A stretch of 64,000 nucleotides of DNA from Paramagnetospirillum magnetotacticum MS-1 (GCF_000829825.1 NZ_JXSL01000027.1:310001-374000); one strand, 5' to 3'. Positions 9,774 through 20,032 are shown, numbered from the stretch's first letter. Translations and numbers: made by a program. The notes: generated by a model not told the origin, from the sequence alone.

Positions 9774-10889
9774 TTGGTTTCCGAATATCATCAGTACCTG
9801 TCATCCATCGAGGACATCATCGAAGAGGCCCGCCAGGGCCGCATGTTCATCCTGGTGGACGACGAGGACCGCGAGAACGAGGGTGATCTGGTCATCCCCG
9901 CCGATATGGCCAATGCCGATGCCATCAACTTTATGGCCCGGTTTGGGCGTGGACTTATCTGTCTGTCCCTGACTCGGGGCCGTTGCGAGCATTTGGGCCT
10001 CAAGCCCATGAGCAGCGATAACGGCACCCGCATGGAAACCGCTTTCACGGTGTCTATCGAGGCACGCGAAGGCGTCACCACCGGCATCTCGGCGGCGGAT
10101 CGCGCTACCACCATCAAGGCCGCCATCGATGTCGACAAGAACCGCTATGACATCGTCAGCCCCGGTCACGTCTTCCCGCTGATGGCCCGAGAGGGCGGCG
10201 TTCTGGTGCGCGCCGGGCATACCGAGGCCGCAGTGGATATCTCGCGTCTGGCCGGGCTCAATCCCTCGGGCGTGATCTGCGAGATCATGAACGACGACGG
10301 CACCATGGCCCGCATGCCCGATCTGGTGAAGTTCGCCCAGCATCACGGGCTGAAGATCGCCACCATCGCCGATCTGATCGCCTATCGCCGCCGCAATGAC
10401 AAGATCGTGGCGCGCGAGGTGGAGACGCCTTTCCATTCCAAATGGGGCGGCGACTGGACCATGGTGGTCTATACCAACACCGTGGCCTATGCCGAGCATA
10501 TCGCCCTAGTCAAGGGCGACCTCAACGCCGCGGGGCCGGTGATGGTTCGTGTCCACGCCGTCAACATTCTCGACGATGTCCTGGGCGACCAGGGGTCGGG
10601 CAAGGCGGGCGAGCTTCATTCCGCCATGGAAATGATTGCGGCTCACGGCAGTGGCGTGGTGGTTCTAATCCGCGAGCCGCGCCCCACCAGCCTGTCGGAC
10701 ACGGTGCGCGCCCATCTGGAACACCGCCCGGCGGTTCCGGCTTTGCGCGATTACGGCGTCGGCGCTCAGATCCTGCTGGATCTTGGGGTCCGTGAAATGA
10801 TTTTGCTGTCCAACACCAAGCGTTCCATCATTGGCCTCGATGGCTATGGCATGAAGCTGGTGGAGCAGCGGCCGATTCCGGTCGGCTGA
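9774..10889 (+). CDS. ribB: 3,4-dihydroxy-2-butanone 4-phosphate synthase with degenerate RibA domain
   Basis: Protein of 371 residues. Residues about 1-205 form a complete RibB domain, which converts ribulose 5-phosphate to dihydroxybutanone phosphate: [11 protein letters not shown] metal site, GRGLIC, and [10 protein letters not shown]. The C-terminal half resembles GTP cyclohydrolase II (RibA) in length and in [12 protein letters not shown], but the three zinc cysteines of RibA (E-C-L-T-G and R-C-D-C) are all absent, and so is the catalytic RQEGRGIG-type segment. It matches the RibB-RibX (RibBX) variant known in Proteobacteria, so a separate ribA is expected elsewhere. The TTG start at 9774 is preceded by AAGGA at 9761. 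Confidence 0.92.
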   Translation: MVSEYHQYLSSIEDIIEEARQGRMFILVDDEDRENEGDLVIPADMANADAINFMARFGRGLICLSLTRGRCEHLGLKPMSSDNGTRMETAFTVSIEAREGVTTGISAADRATTIKAAIDVDKNRYDIVSPGHVFPLMAREGGVLVRAGHTEAAVDISRLAGLNPSGVICEIMNDDGTMARMPDLVKFAQHHGLKIATIADLIAYRRRNDKIVAREVETPFHSKWGGDWTMVVYTNTVAYAEHIALVKGDLNAAGPVMVRVHAVNILDDVLGDQGSGKAGELHSAMEMIAAHGSGVVVLIREPRPTSLSDTVRAHLEHRPAVPALRDYGVGAQILLDLGVREMILLSNTKRSIIGLDGYGMKLVEQRPIPVG

Positions 10890-10906
10890 CACAAGGAGAA
10901 AACGCG

Positions 10907-11353
10907 ATGACACGCGTTCTGATCATCGAAGCCCGCTTTTACGACCACATCGCCGACGGCCTGCTGGCCGGGGCGAGGGCCGAATTCGACAAGGCCGGGG
11001 TGGCCCATGACCTGCTGGTGGTGCCGGGCATCTTCGAACTGCCTGCCGCGCTGAAACTGGTGCTGACCGCCGCCGAGCAGGGCAATGAAAAGGCCCGCTA
11101 TGACGGCTTTGTCACCCTGGGCTGTGCCATCCGCGGCGAGTCCGATCATTACCACCATGTGGGCACCGAGTGCATGCGGGGCATCGCCGATCTGTCCATG
11201 GCCTATGACCTGGCCCTGGGCAACGGCGTGCTGACCGTCCATAACGAAGCCCAGGCCCTGGCGCGGTCCGATCCGGCGCGCAAGAATCTGGGAGGGCAAG
11301 CGGCGCGGGCCTGCCTGCGCATGATGGCGGTCAAGCGCGAGCTGGGCCTATGA
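10907..11353 (+). CDS. ribH: 6,7-dimethyl-8-ribityllumazine synthase
   Basis: Lumazine synthase of 148 residues that condenses the ribitylaminopyrimidine with dihydroxybutanone phosphate. Visible family motifs are VPGIFELPAALK and GCAIRGESDHYHHV, containing the catalytic His, then NGVLTV(H)N. In this operon it directly follows ribB with a good AAGGAG ribosome-binding site. It assembles into icosahedral or pentameric shells in homologues. A GC-rich inverted repeat separates it from nusB. Confidence 0.96.
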   Translation: MTRVLIIEARFYDHIADGLLAGARAEFDKAGVAHDLLVVPGIFELPAALKLVLTAAEQGNEKARYDGFVTLGCAIRGESDHYHHVGTECMRGIADLSMAYDLALGNGVLTVHNEAQALARSDPARKNLGGQAARACLRMMAVKRELGL

Positions 11354-11364
11354 GCGACCGTAGG

Positions 11365-11460
11365 GAGCGCGGGCGCGTTGAGCGCCCCGGAGCGATGCCG
11401 GAGCGAAGCGAAGGCAGGAAGCGGAGGAGCCAAGCGCGCTCAGGCGCGCGCCCGGCGCTT
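11365..11460. repeat. GC-rich imperfect inverted repeat between ribH and nusB
   Basis: The left arm (about 11365-11385) and right arm (about 11435-11460) are complementary over about 20 bases with two small bulges. The 50-base loop repeats GAGCGAAGCG/GGAAGCGGAGG-like blocks. The segment is non-coding and resembles REP-type dispersed elements. It could attenuate transcription or protect mRNA inside the rib-nusB operon. Confidence 0.5.
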
Positions 11461-11474
11461 GAGGGGCTAATGCA

Positions 11475-11945
11475 ATGAACACTTCCAATCCTTCCGTCGC
11501 CAAGCGCAGCGCCGCGCGCCTCGCCGCCGTTCAGGTCCTCTATCAGATGGAGATGACCGGGACCGACTGCGAACGCGCCCTGCAGGACGCCAAGGATCGC
11601 CGGGCCGCCGAGCCCAAGGGACGCATGGCCGATCCCGATTCCTCGCTGCTCAATCAGGTGGTGCGCGGGGTTTCCGCCCAGTTGGAGGATATCGACCGCC
11701 ATGTGGGCGGCGCTCTGTCCGGCGACTGGACCGTGGAGCGGCTGGAAGCCGTGCTGCGCGCCATCATCCGTGGCGGTGCCTGGGAATTGTCTGCCCGGCC
11801 TCAGACCCCAGCCCGGGTCTGCATCTCCGAATGGGTCGACGTGGCCCACGCCTTTTATTCCGGCCCCGAACCGGGATTGGTCAACGCCGTACTCGATCAT
11901 CTTGCCCAGACGCTGCGGGGCGGAGAAATGGGCAAGGGCGGGTGA
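11475..11945 (+). CDS. nusB: transcription antitermination factor NusB
   Basis: Helical RNA-binding protein of 156 residues. With NusE (S10) it binds boxA of rRNA leaders. Typical strings are [16 protein letters not shown] at the N-terminus and [10 protein letters not shown] and [11 protein letters not shown]-like (here [11 protein letters not shown]) in the C-terminal half. It follows ribH, the standard ribH-nusB pairing, and its stop overlaps the GTG of thiL. Confidence 0.95.
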   Translation: MNTSNPSVAKRSAARLAAVQVLYQMEMTGTDCERALQDAKDRRAAEPKGRMADPDSSLLNQVVRGVSAQLEDIDRHVGGALSGDWTVERLEAVLRAIIRGGAWELSARPQTPARVCISEWVDVAHAFYSGPEPGLVNAVLDHLAQTLRGGEMGKGG

Positions 11946-12964
11946 GCGTGACAGGCGGGGCGCCCGACGAATTCGGCCTGATCGCCGAGTTGTTCGCTCC
12001 GCTCGCCGCCGGTTTTCCCGGCGCTCTGGGCCTTGCCGACGATGCCGCCTTCATTGCCGCCGAACCGGGTTTCGACACGGTCGCCACCATGGATTCCATG
12101 GTGGCGGGCGTGCATTTCCTGCCCGATGATCCTCCCGATCTGATTGCCCGCAAGCTGATCCGGGTCAATTTGTCCGATCTGGCGGCCAAGGGGGCCGAGC
12201 CCCGGTTCCTGATGCTGTCGGCCGCCTTTCCCCGGGATGTGGGGCAGGATTGGCTGCGCGCCTTCGGGGCTGGTCTGGCCGAGGATGTGAGGACATTCGG
12301 TATCCATCTGATCGGCGGCGACACGGTATCGACGCCGGGACCGCTGACCCTGACGCTGACCGCTTTGGGGCGGGTCAAGGCGGGGCGGGGGCTCAAGCGC
12401 TCGGGGGCCAAGGCCGGAGATACGGTCTGGGTATCGGGCAGTATCGGTGACGGTGCCCTGGGGCTTAAGGCCATCCGAGGGCTTTTGACCGGGATATCCG
12501 CCGCGTACGGAGAATTTCTCTCCGGGCGCTACCGCCTGCCACACCCCCGCGTGAGCCTTGGCCCAAGGTTATTGGACTTGGCCCATGGAGCAATGGACGT
12601 TTCGGACGGCCTGGTTCAGGATCTCGGGCATCTGTGCCGGGCCTCCGGCCTGGCGGCCAGGATCGAGGCGGCGCGAATTCCTTTGTCGCCAGCCGCCGCC
12701 GCCGCGTTGGAACTGGACCAGTCCCTGCTTGCCTCGGTGCTGACGGGAGGCGATGATTACGAATTGCTGTTCACCGCGTCCGCCGAGGCCGCCGAGACCT
12801 TGGCGGATCTGTCCTCCCAACTGGGCGTGGCGCTCACCGGCATCGGCAGGGTGGAGCCGGGGGACACGGGAAAAGTGACGGTGATCGGAGCGGATGGCCG
12901 GGAAATTCCGGTCGTGCAAGGAGGCTGGCGCCATTTTGGCGGCGGCTCGCAATCGGGGGAATAG
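11942..12964 (+). CDS. thiL: thiamine-monophosphate kinase
   Basis: ThiL of about 340 residues, of the PurM/AIR synthetase fold. It phosphorylates thiamine monophosphate to the active cofactor thiamine diphosphate. The ATP/metal loops include DDAAFI near the N-terminus, [30 protein letters not shown] and [13 protein letters not shown]. The GTG at 11942 overlaps the nusB stop as GTGA; a second GTG six bases on is an alternative. It ends three bases before the next open frame, so cotranscription is likely. Confidence 0.94.
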   Translation: MSVTGGAPDEFGLIAELFAPLAAGFPGALGLADDAAFIAAEPGFDTVATMDSMVAGVHFLPDDPPDLIARKLIRVNLSDLAAKGAEPRFLMLSAAFPRDVGQDWLRAFGAGLAEDVRTFGIHLIGGDTVSTPGPLTLTLTALGRVKAGRGLKRSGAKAGDTVWVSGSIGDGALGLKAIRGLLTGISAAYGEFLSGRYRLPHPRVSLGPRLLDLAHGAMDVSDGLVQDLGHLCRASGLAARIEAARIPLSPAAAAALELDQSLLASVLTGGDDYELLFTASAEAAETLADLSSQLGVALTGIGRVEPGDTGKVTVIGADGREIPVVQGGWRHFGGGSQSGE

Positions 12965-12967
12965 CGT

Positions 12968-13429
12968 TTGGTCCGGTTGATCTTCATGGTGGTGGCACTG
13001 CTGATGCTGATCGGCGCGGTCATCGGTGGCCTGTATTTCTGGGGCATCGATCCGCTGGCCAAACTGGGCATCACCGCGCCCATGGTGAGCAAGGAGCCAG
13101 CCGCGCCGCCGCCTCCGCCGCCGCCCAGCTATGTGGATTTCGGACTGCTGATCGTGCCGGTGATTCAGGATCGCGAGGTCAAGAAGCAGGCGGAGATGAT
13201 CGTCCGGCTGGAAGTCGATCCCAAGAACAAGGAAATCGTCGCCAAGAATCTGCCGCGACTGCAGAACGCCTATCTGGCCGAGATGATCACCTATCTGGGC
13301 AATACGGTGAAGGAGGGCCAGCCCCTGGACATTCCCGCCATTCGTCGGCGCCTGACCATTTCGGCCGAAAAGACCCTGGGCGGGGTCTATGTCAAGGACG
13401 TGGCCATCGAGAATCCCAATCTGAAATAG
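12968..13429 (+). CDS. membrane-anchored protein, FliL-like (function unknown)
   Basis: Protein of 153 residues. One N-terminal membrane helix (residues about 4-28) is followed by a proline-rich stretch of eight consecutive prolines near residue 45-52 and a soluble domain of about 95 residues that ends in VKDVAIENPNLK. The topology and the final motif resemble FliL-type flagellar basal-body proteins, but the similarity is too weak to assign that role and no flagellar genes are nearby. The TTG start at 12968 lies three bases after thiL; ATG at 12986 is an alternative. Confidence 0.75.
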   Translation: MVRLIFMVVALLMLIGAVIGGLYFWGIDPLAKLGITAPMVSKEPAAPPPPPPPSYVDFGLLIVPVIQDREVKKQAEMIVRLEVDPKNKEIVAKNLPRLQNAYLAEMITYLGNTVKEGQPLDIPAIRRRLTISAEKTLGGVYVKDVAIENPNLK

Positions 13430-13711
13430 CCTCTACCCCTTTGGCTAGTTCCAAAGGCCACTTCGCCCCGCCCGAAGGTGCGGGGAGGTCACGGTAAAGA
13501 GGGATCTCCGGTGCCGAAATTGCCCCGGACGGCGAAATTCATCGCAATAATTCCAGAATATCGTCGCGATGCGAGCATTTTATTGCATCACTGCGGTTCT
13601 TCTGGCAGTTTCTCCACGCTTCCGTCGCCCCCTTTCGTGCCCCAGCACTGCTCGCCGGATGCCATGCGGGGTGGTGATGCTAAAGAAGATTCATCAGGGG
13701 ACTCGAACCAC

Positions 13712-15793
13712 ATGACCAACCTCTTCGTGATCGCATGCGGCGTTCTGGCGCTGCTGTACGGGGTTTATGCCATCAGATCCGTGATGGCGGCCTCGGCCGG
13801 TACTGCCCGGATGCAGGAAATCGCCGCTGCCGTGCAGGAAGGCGCCGCCGCCTACCTGAACCGTCAGTACACCACCATTGCCATGGCTGGCGTCGTCGTC
13901 GCCATCATTCTGGCCGCTAAGCTGGGCCTCTATCAGGCCGTCGGCTTCGTCATCGGCGCGGTGCTCTCGGGCGCTGCCGGTTATGTCGGCATGAACGTTT
14001 CCGTTCGCGCCAACGTCCGCACCGCCGAGGCCGCCCGTTCGGGTGGCATGCAGCAGGCCCTCGACGTGGCCTTCAAGTCTGGCGCCATCACCGGTCTGCT
14101 GGTGGTCGGCCTGGGCCTGATCGGCGTCGCTGGCTACTACATGGTCCTCAAGAACGTCGGCATCGACTCGCGCGCTCTGCTCGAGGCTCTGGTGGCCCTG
14201 TCGTTCGGCGCCTCGCTGATCTCCATCTTCGCCCGTCTGGGCGGCGGTATCTTCACCAAGGGCGCCGACGTGGGCGCCGATCTGGTGGGTAAGGTCGAAG
14301 CGGGTATCCCCGAGGATGACCCCCGCAACCCGGCCGTGATCGCCGATAACGTGGGCGACAATGTCGGCGATTGCGCCGGTATGGCCGCCGACCTGTTCGA
14401 AACCTATGCCGTGACCGTTGTCGGCACCATGCTGCTGGGTTCGATCTTCTTCACCGGCGTCGCCCAGGAGCAGATGATGATGCTGCCGCTGGTCATCTGC
14501 GGCGTCTGCATTTTCGCCTCCATCGTCGGCACCTTCTTCGTGAAGCTGGACGCTGGCCTGAACATCATGAAGGCGCTGTACAAGGGCGTCATCGTGACCG
14601 CTCTGCTGTCGGCGGTGCTGATCGCGGGCATCATCCAGATCAATCTGGGTGGTTTCGACGCCAAGTTCGTGGCGGCCGGTAAGGAAATCACCGGCATGAG
14701 CCTGTACATTTGCGCCATCATCGGCCTGATCGTCACCGGCCTGCTGGTGTGGATCACCGAATACTACACCGGTACCGATTACCGTCCGGTCAAGTCGGTG
14801 GCCCAGGCCTCGACCACCGGTCACGGCACCAACGTGATCCAGGGTCTGGCGGTTTCCATGGAAGCCTGTGCCCTGCCGGTGATCGTGATCTCCGTCGCCA
14901 TCATCGTGTCGTACAAGATCGCCGGCCTGTTCGGCATCTCGGTGGCCGCGACCACCATGCTGGCCCTGGCCGGCATGATCGTTGCCCTCGACGCCTACGG
15001 CCCGGTGACCGACAACGCCGGCGGCATCGCCGAAATGGCCGAACTGCCCAAGGAAGTCCGCAAAGTCACCGACGCGCTCGACGCCGTCGGCAACACCACC
15101 AAGGCGGTTACCAAGGGCTATGCCATCGGTTCGGCCGGTCTGGCCTCGCTGGTTCTCTTCGCCGCTTATACCGAAGACCTGCACCACTACTTCCCGCAGC
15201 TGAACATCACGTTCAGCCTGGAAGATCCCTTCGTGGTGGTGGGCCTGTTCCTCGGTGGTCTGCTGCCCTACCTGTTCGGTGCCATGGGCATGCAGGCGGT
15301 CGGCCGCGCCGCCGGTTCGGTGGTGGTGGAAGTCCGTCGCCAGTTCAAGGAAATCCCCGGCATCATGGAAGGCACCGCCAAGCCCGACTACGGTCGCGCC
15401 GTGGACATGCTGACCAAGGCCGCCATCAAGGAAATGATCATCCCGTCCATGCTGCCGGTTCTGTCGCCGGTGGTGCTGTACTTCGTGATCCTGCTGGCTG
15501 CCGATCAGAAGGCCGCCTTCACCGCCATGGGCGCCATGCTGCTGGGCACCATCGTGACCGGCCTGTTCGTCGCTATCTCGATGACCTCGGGCGGCGGCGC
15601 TTGGGATAACGCCAAGAAGTACATCGAAGACGGCCATCATGGTGGCAAGGGTTCCGACGCTCACAAGGCGGCGGTGACCGGCGACACCGTCGGCGATCCC
15701 TACAAGGACACCGCTGGCCCGGCCGTGAACCCGATGATCAAGATCATCAACATCGTCGCCATCCTGCTGCTGGCCATGGTTGCCGGTCACTAA
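13712..15793 (+). CDS. hppA: K+-independent proton-translocating pyrophosphatase
   Basis: Membrane-bound pyrophosphatase of 693 residues with about 16 membrane helices, pumping protons at the expense of pyrophosphate. Catalytic metal-binding loops are seen: the [11 protein letters not shown] and [19 protein letters not shown] region, and [12 protein letters not shown]. The motif [10 protein letters not shown] carries Lys where K+-dependent enzymes have Ala, indicating the K+-independent class, as in Rhodospirillum rubrum. The ATG at 13712 gives the usual N-terminal helix; the open frame upstream is not family-like. Two strong hairpins follow. It probably recovers energy under low-energy or microaerobic conditions. 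Confidence 0.96.
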   Translation: MTNLFVIACGVLALLYGVYAIRSVMAASAGTARMQEIAAAVQEGAAAYLNRQYTTIAMAGVVVAIILAAKLGLYQAVGFVIGAVLSGAAGYVGMNVSVRANVRTAEAARSGGMQQALDVAFKSGAITGLLVVGLGLIGVAGYYMVLKNVGIDSRALLEALVALSFGASLISIFARLGGGIFTKGADVGADLVGKVEAGIPEDDPRNPAVIADNVGDNVGDCAGMAADLFETYAVTVVGTMLLGSIFFTGVAQEQMMMLPLVICGVCIFASIVGTFFVKLDAGLNIMKALYKGVIVTALLSAVLIAGIIQINLGGFDAKFVAAGKEITGMSLYICAIIGLIVTGLLVWITEYYTGTDYRPVKSVAQASTTGHGTNVIQGLAVSMEACALPVIVISVAIIVSYKIAGLFGISVAATTMLALAGMIVALDAYGPVTDNAGGIAEMAELPKEVRKVTDALDAVGNTTKAVTKGYAIGSAGLASLVLFAAYTEDLHHYFPQLNITFSLEDPFVVVGLFLGGLLPYLFGAMGMQAVGRAAGSVVVEVRRQFKEIPGIMEGTAKPDYGRAVDMLTKAAIKEMIIPSMLPVLSPVVLYFVILLAADQKAAFTAMGAMLLGTIVTGLFVAISMTSGGGAWDNAKKYIEDGHHGGKGSDAHKAAVTGDTVGDPYKDTAGPAVNPMIKIINIVAILLLAMVAGH

Positions 15794-15800
15794 GAGGCCG

Positions 15801-15830
15801 ATCCGGGCGGAAGGTTCCTTCCGCCCGGAT
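15801..15830 (+). terminator. first hairpin after hppA
   Basis: ATCCGGGCGGAAGG and CCTTCCGCCCGGAT pair perfectly around TT, a 14-bp stem. There is no T-run, so it may be an mRNA 3'-end stabiliser or an upstream half of a double terminator. Confidence 0.55.
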
Positions 15831-15870
15831 AAGTCTGACCGATAACCAGCCGATATCAGGCTGAAACGGA

Positions 15871-15901
15871 AAACCCCGGTCGGAAACGACCGGGGTTTTT
15901 T
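15871..15901. terminator. strong Rho-independent terminator after hppA
   Basis: AAACCCCGGTCG (15871-15882), a GAAA tetraloop and CGACCGGGGTTT are followed by a six-base T-run. On the opposite strand the hairpin is followed by TTTT, so it can also stop the convergent lipoprotein gene. Confidence 0.9.
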
Positions 15902-15926
15902 CATGGGCGGAAAATGGACGGAGAGG

Positions 15927-16382
15927 CTACTTCCCCTGGGCGGGCTTCGAGAAGCGGCCCACATTGCCCATCAGCTGCTGCAGGATGGTCAGTTCCTTGC
16001 CAGCGGTAGGGGTCTCGCGGCCCGCGGGAACCACGTCCTTGCCGTCCTCCAGGCCGCGATTGTCGATGGCCCGCACGGTGCCAGCGCGGTCGAAGACCAC
16101 GGTGATCACCTTGCGCTCCTTGACCTCAGGCTCGAAGAAGGCCTCGCGCTCGGTAATGGCCGAGATGTAGTGCCAGCTTTCCTCGCCGAACGGGGTCACG
16201 TTGGACGGAGTCCCTAAGAGGGCCTGGACGTCCTCGCGCGTGCTGGTGCCGATCTTGACCTGAGCCAATTGCTCGGGCGGCGGCAAATTGCCGCGAACCT
16301 CGATGATCGGGGTGCAGGCGGCGGAGACGGCAACCAGGGCCGCGACCAATAGAAAACGGTGAGAAACTGAGGTCTTTTTCAT
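15927..16382 (-). CDS. bamE: BamE/SmpA/OmlA-family outer-membrane lipoprotein
   Basis: Lipoprotein of about 151 residues. The N-terminus has a signal peptide starting MKKTSVSHRF and a lipobox-like VSAAC, with Cys near residue 23. The SmpA/OmlA domain follows: KIGTSTREDVQALLGTPS, then FGEESWHYIS and VVFDRAGTVRAI. BamE is the small accessory lipoprotein of the BAM complex that inserts beta-barrel proteins. The start at 16382 gives a canonical signal peptide; 16403 is an alternative. It is convergent to hppA and divergent from the next gene. Confidence 0.88.
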   Translation of the reverse strand: MKKTSVSHRFLLVAALVAVSAACTPIIEVRGNLPPPEQLAQVKIGTSTREDVQALLGTPSNVTPFGEESWHYISAITEREAFFEPEVKERKVITVVFDRAGTVRAIDNRGLEDGKDVVPAGRETPTAGKELTILQQLMGNVGRFSKPAQGK

Positions 16383-16523
16383 TCGCTGCGACGCCGGAGG
16401 CATTGACGACAGACCGCCCCAAAGCCAATGTGAGGGGGCCGATGTGGGGGGAACATTGCACTTCCCATCATCGCCTTGTCAACGCCGTCGCCCAAACCGG
16501 GGCGAGGCTATTCGGACCCTACC

Positions 16524-17087
16524 ATGCCCATCCGTAAATTCTTCGAGCGCCGCCGCTGCAATCGGGTTGCTCATGATCTCTATGTCGCGGTGATCAATCA
16601 GGCCCGTTTGCCCGATTTTTATCTGCGCCTGGCCGTTCCGGATACGCTGGACGGGCGTTTCGACCTGATCGTTCTGCATGCCTTTCTGGTCATGCGCCGC
16701 CTGCGGCAAGTGACTGCCGAAGAGGGAGGGGAGGCCGCCCGTGCGGTTGCTCAGGCGCTTTTCGATCTGATGTTTGCCGATATGGACCAAAATCTGCGCG
16801 AGATGGGCGTTGGAGACATGTCGGTGGGCAAGAGGGTGAAACAGATGGCGCGGGCCTTCTATGGCCGCGTGGCCGCCTATGACGAGGGGTTGGCCGCCGA
16901 GGGAGACGCTTTGGCCGAGGCATTGCGGCGCAATCTTTACGGGACCGTGGAGGGCGACCTCGATCTGGGTGTCATCGCGACGGTTGCGGAGTATTTTGTG
17001 GCTCAGTCCGCCTATCTGGCTGGCCAGTCTGCCCAGGCTCTGCTGGATGGCAGGCTGGAATTTCAGCGGCCCAAGGGAGAGTCGTGA
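16524..17087 (+). CDS. ubiquinol-cytochrome c chaperone (CBP3/UQCC1-like)
   Basis: Protein of 187 residues with the Ubiq_cyt_C_chap pattern. Recognisable parts are YVAVINQARLPDFYLRLAVPDT at the N-terminal end, DGRFDLIVLHAFLVMRRL, FDLMFADMDQNLREMGVGDM and KRVKQMARAFYGRVAAYD. Mitochondrial homologues assist assembly of the cytochrome bc1 complex. The ATG at 16524 gives the family N-terminus. The stop overlaps the ATG of the DUF177 gene by one base (TGATG), so the two are translationally coupled. Confidence 0.88.
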   Translation: MPIRKFFERRRCNRVAHDLYVAVINQARLPDFYLRLAVPDTLDGRFDLIVLHAFLVMRRLRQVTAEEGGEAARAVAQALFDLMFADMDQNLREMGVGDMSVGKRVKQMARAFYGRVAAYDEGLAAEGDALAEALRRNLYGTVEGDLDLGVIATVAEYFVAQSAYLAGQSAQALLDGRLEFQRPKGES

Positions 17088-17629
17088 TGACCGAAGATGC
17101 CATGCCTTTCTCCCATCCCGTCGAAGTGGACAAGATTCCCGCGCGCGGCAGCCGCCTTCGCGTGACGCCATCCCCAGAGGAGCATCAGGCTTTGGCGGAC
17201 TGGCTCGATGTCGTGGAAGTCTCTGAAATAAATGCTGAATTTCAGATGGCCCCCATGGGTAAGACTGGCCTTTTCCGCGTCAATGGGCGGTTGACAGCGC
17301 GGGTGACACAGACCTGCGTGGTTACCTTGGCTCCGGTGGTGACCTTGGTGGACGAAGAGATTTCCATGACGTTCGGGCCGCCTCAGGGCGACGATGACAT
17401 GGAGGGTGACGAGATCGAGATCGATTTCCACGAGGTGGACCCGCCTGACCCCATCAAAGACGGCGCCATTGACCTGGGCGCCGTGATGGTCGAACATCTG
17501 GCCTTGGGCATCGACCCCTTTCCCAGGGCGGAAGGGGCTGAGTTCGCGCCGCTGGCAGAACCGCCGGAAGCGCCGGAACCCAAGGCGAATCCATTCGCCG
17601 CTCTGGCCTCTCTCAAACAAAAAAGGTGA
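17087..17629 (+). CDS. yceD: YceD/DUF177 family protein
   Basis: Acidic protein of 180 residues of the DUF177 (YceD) family, normally encoded immediately before rpmF, as here. The central region TARVTQTCVVTLAPV contains the conserved Cys. The C-terminal half contains the acidic DDDMEGDEIEIDFHE and the DLGAVMVEHLALGIDPFPRA motif that defines the family. A role linked to 23S rRNA accumulation or ribosome assembly is reported for bacterial and plant homologues; the exact function here is inferred. Confidence 0.88.
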   Translation: MTEDAMPFSHPVEVDKIPARGSRLRVTPSPEEHQALADWLDVVEVSEINAEFQMAPMGKTGLFRVNGRLTARVTQTCVVTLAPVVTLVDEEISMTFGPPQGDDDMEGDEIEIDFHEVDPPDPIKDGAIDLGAVMVEHLALGIDPFPRAEGAEFAPLAEPPEAPEPKANPFAALASLKQKR

Positions 17630-17646
17630 GGGGGGTCAGCATCCCC

Positions 17647-17675
17647 TTGCCCCGCGTCGCCTTTTTGGCTAATAA
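17647..17675 (+). promoter_or_regulatory. candidate rpmF promoter
   Basis: TTGCCC (17647-17652), a 17-base spacer and TAATAA (17670-17675) lie 40 bases upstream of the rpmF ATG. This is motif matching only. Confidence 0.35.
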
Positions 17676-17714
17676 ACCACCCTTTCCCATTCCGGGTTGA
17701 AGCGAGTAGATATT

Positions 17715-17897
17715 ATGGCCGTTCCGAAGAAGAAGACCTCCAAGTCCCGCCGCGACATGCGTCGCGCTCATCACGCCCTGGTCAATGTGACCGGCGCCGA
17801 GTGCCCGAATTGCGGCGAAGTGAAGCTGCCTCACCACGTCTGTGGTTCGTGCGGCCACTATGATGGCCGTGAGGTTGTTGCTCAGGCGGAAGCCTAA
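17715..17897 (+). CDS. rpmF: 50S ribosomal protein L32
   Basis: Ribosomal protein L32 of 60 residues. The N-terminus [20 protein letters not shown] is typical. The zinc ribbon is intact, with paired cysteines in CPNCGE and [12 protein letters not shown], so this is the zinc-containing form. The yceD-rpmF-plsX-fabH order is the widespread lipid and ribosome cluster. The ATG at 17715 was chosen because the family N-terminus begins there. Confidence 0.97.
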   Translation: MAVPKKKTSKSRRDMRRAHHALVNVTGAECPNCGEVKLPHHVCGSCGHYDGREVVAQAEA

Positions 17898-17932
17898 GCC
17901 GTTTCATTGGCTAGGCTGGGGAGTGCGAGCCG

Positions 17933-18988
17933 GTGAGCAGCGCTGTCACCATTTCCATTGATGCCATGGGGGGCGATGCCGCCCCCGACATGGTCGTGGA
18001 AGGGGTGCGCATGGCTCATGAACGCCTCCCCCACGTTCGCTATCTGATGTTCGGAGATTCCGCGCGGATCGAACCGTTGCTGGCGCGCTTCCCCGAGATC
18101 AGGGGTGTCTGCACCATCCATCACACCGAGGAATCGGTGTCCATGGAGGCCAAGCCCAGCCAGGTCCTGCGCACAGGGCGCAAGTCCAGCATGTGGCTGG
18201 CCGTGGAAGCCGTGCAGAAGGGCGAGGCGGCGGGTGTCGTCTCGGCTGGCAATACCGGCGCCCTGATGGCCGTGTCCAAATTCGTGCTGCGGACTCTTCC
18301 GGGCATCGACCGTCCGGCCATCGCTGGCATGTTCCCGACCATCCGGGGCGAGACCCTGATGCTCGACCTGGGCGCCAATGTGGATTGCAACTCCAACAAT
18401 CTGGTCGAGTTCGCCGTCATGGGCGAGGTCTATGCCCGCCATGTGCTGGGGCTGGAGAAGCCGTCCATCGGGTTGCTCAATGTGGGCGCCGAGGACATGA
18501 AGGGCAACGACGCGGTCAAGGCCGCCGCGGCCACCTTGCGTGAATATCACCTTCCCATCGATTTCCGCGGCTTTGTCGAGGGCAACGACATCTGCGGCGG
18601 CGCCGTGGACGTGGTGGTGACCGATGGCTTCACCGGCAATATCGCCCTGAAGACCGCCGAGGGCACGGTGAAACTCTATTCCACCTTCCTCAAGGAAGCC
18701 TTCAAAAGCTCGTTGCTGGCCAAGATCGGCTATCTCCTGGCTGGTCATGCCATCAACAAGGTCAAGGTCCGCACCGATCCCCGCCGCTACAACGGCGCCA
18801 TGTTCCTGGGCCTCAACGGCATCGCCGTGAAAAGCCACGGCGGTACCGATGCCTTCGGTTTCGCCAATGCGGTTGGCGTGGCGGTGGAACTGGTGACCCA
18901 TGGCTTCAATGACCGAATCCGCAAGGAATTCGACCGGCTGAAGCCGGCCGAGATTTCCCCGTCGCAACTGGCCGCCGGCACCCGGTGA
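17933..18988 (+). CDS. plsX: phosphate acyltransferase PlsX
   Basis: Acyl-ACP:phosphate acyltransferase of 351 residues. It makes acyl-phosphate for PlsY in glycerophospholipid synthesis. Motifs are [17 protein letters not shown] at the N-terminus, [35 protein letters not shown] and [15 protein letters not shown]. The GTG start at 17933 follows GGGGAG. It ends 13 bases before fabH, and the pair with rpmF is probably one transcript. Confidence 0.96.
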   Translation: MSSAVTISIDAMGGDAAPDMVVEGVRMAHERLPHVRYLMFGDSARIEPLLARFPEIRGVCTIHHTEESVSMEAKPSQVLRTGRKSSMWLAVEAVQKGEAAGVVSAGNTGALMAVSKFVLRTLPGIDRPAIAGMFPTIRGETLMLDLGANVDCNSNNLVEFAVMGEVYARHVLGLEKPSIGLLNVGAEDMKGNDAVKAAAATLREYHLPIDFRGFVEGNDICGGAVDVVVTDGFTGNIALKTAEGTVKLYSTFLKEAFKSSLLAKIGYLLAGHAINKVKVRTDPRRYNGAMFLGLNGIAVKSHGGTDAFGFANAVGVAVELVTHGFNDRIRKEFDRLKPAEISPSQLAAGTR

Positions 18989-19001
18989 CAAGGGACTGAT
19001 C

Positions 19002-19976
19002 ATGATCGTGCGCTCCCAAATCATCGGATGCGGGTCCTATCTTCCGTCGCGTCTGGTCACTAATGCCGAATTGGCGGCCAAGGTGGACACCACCGACGAG
19101 TGGATCGTCGAACGCTCCGGCATCCGTCAGCGCCATATCGCCGCCGAGGGGGAGACCACCTCCGATCTGGCCACCAATGCCGCGCTCCGCGCCCTGGAGG
19201 CTGCCGGTATCGCCGGTTCCGCCGTGGATCTGGTCATTGTGGCCACCGCCACCCCGGACAATACCTTTCCCGCCACCGCTACCAAGGTCCAGAGCCGCAT
19301 CGGCATGAAGCATGGCTTCGCCTTCGACGTTCAGGCGGTGTGTTCGGGCTTCGTCTATGCCCTGTCCGTGGCCGATAACTTCATCAAGTCGGGGCAGGTG
19401 CAGACCGCCCTGGTGATCGGTGCGGAAACCTTCTCGCGCATCCTCGACTGGAATGACCGCACCACCTGCGTGCTGTTCGGCGATGGGGCGGGTGCCGTGG
19501 TACTGCGCGCCAATCGCGGCAAGGGCAGCAGCGCCGATCGCGGTATCTTGTCCACCCATCTACATTCCGACGGCAGCCACTACGACCTGCTTTACGTGGA
19601 TGGCGGTCCCTCCAGCACCCAGACCGTGGGCCATGTGCACATGGAAGGCCGCGAGGTGTTCCGCCACGCCGTCATCAACCTCGCCTCGGTGGTGGGTGAG
19701 GCGCTGTCGGCCAATGACCTCAAGGCCTCCGATATCGATTGGGTGGTGCCCCACCAGGCCAACCGCCGCATCATCGAGGGCACCGCCAAGAAGCTGGGTT
19801 TTCCCTTGGACAAGATGGTGATGACCGTGGACCGCCACGCCAACACCTCGGCAGCCTCCATTCCCCTGGCGCTTACCGAGGCGGTGAGCGATGGCCGCAT
19901 CAAGCCGGGCCAACTGGTCCTGCTGGAAGCCATGGGTGGCGGATTCACCTGGGGTTCAGCCCTGGTGCGGATGTAA
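19002..19976 (+). CDS. fabH: 3-oxoacyl-ACP synthase III
   Basis: KAS III of 324 residues that initiates type II fatty-acid synthesis from acetyl-CoA and malonyl-ACP. The catalytic triad is visible: C114 in AVCSGF, H251 in VPHQANRR and N281 in HANTSAAS. The C-terminal [13 protein letters not shown] is the family ending. It is cotranscribed with plsX and is followed by a Rho-independent terminator. Confidence 0.97.
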   Translation: MIVRSQIIGCGSYLPSRLVTNAELAAKVDTTDEWIVERSGIRQRHIAAEGETTSDLATNAALRALEAAGIAGSAVDLVIVATATPDNTFPATATKVQSRIGMKHGFAFDVQAVCSGFVYALSVADNFIKSGQVQTALVIGAETFSRILDWNDRTTCVLFGDGAGAVVLRANRGKGSSADRGILSTHLHSDGSHYDLLYVDGGPSSTQTVGHVHMEGREVFRHAVINLASVVGEALSANDLKASDIDWVVPHQANRRIIEGTAKKLGFPLDKMVMTVDRHANTSAASIPLALTEAVSDGRIKPGQLVLLEAMGGGFTWGSALVRM

Positions 19977-19979
19977 TCC

Positions 19980-20009
19980 CAAGTCCCGAAAGCGGGACTT
20001 GGCTCTTTG
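19980..20009 (+). terminator. terminator after fabH
   Basis: CCAAGTCCCG (19980-19989), an AAAG loop and CGGGACTTGG (19994-20003) form a perfect 10-bp stem followed by CTCTTT. Confidence 0.75.
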
Positions 20010-20032
20010 ATGACGTTCTCAATCGCCGGACG

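Noticed and set aside
13694-15964. A long minus-strand frame of about 750 codons antisense to hppA
   Set aside because: Same GC-bias shadow; composition is His/Gly/Asp-rich and unlike a protein family, while hppA is unmistakable.
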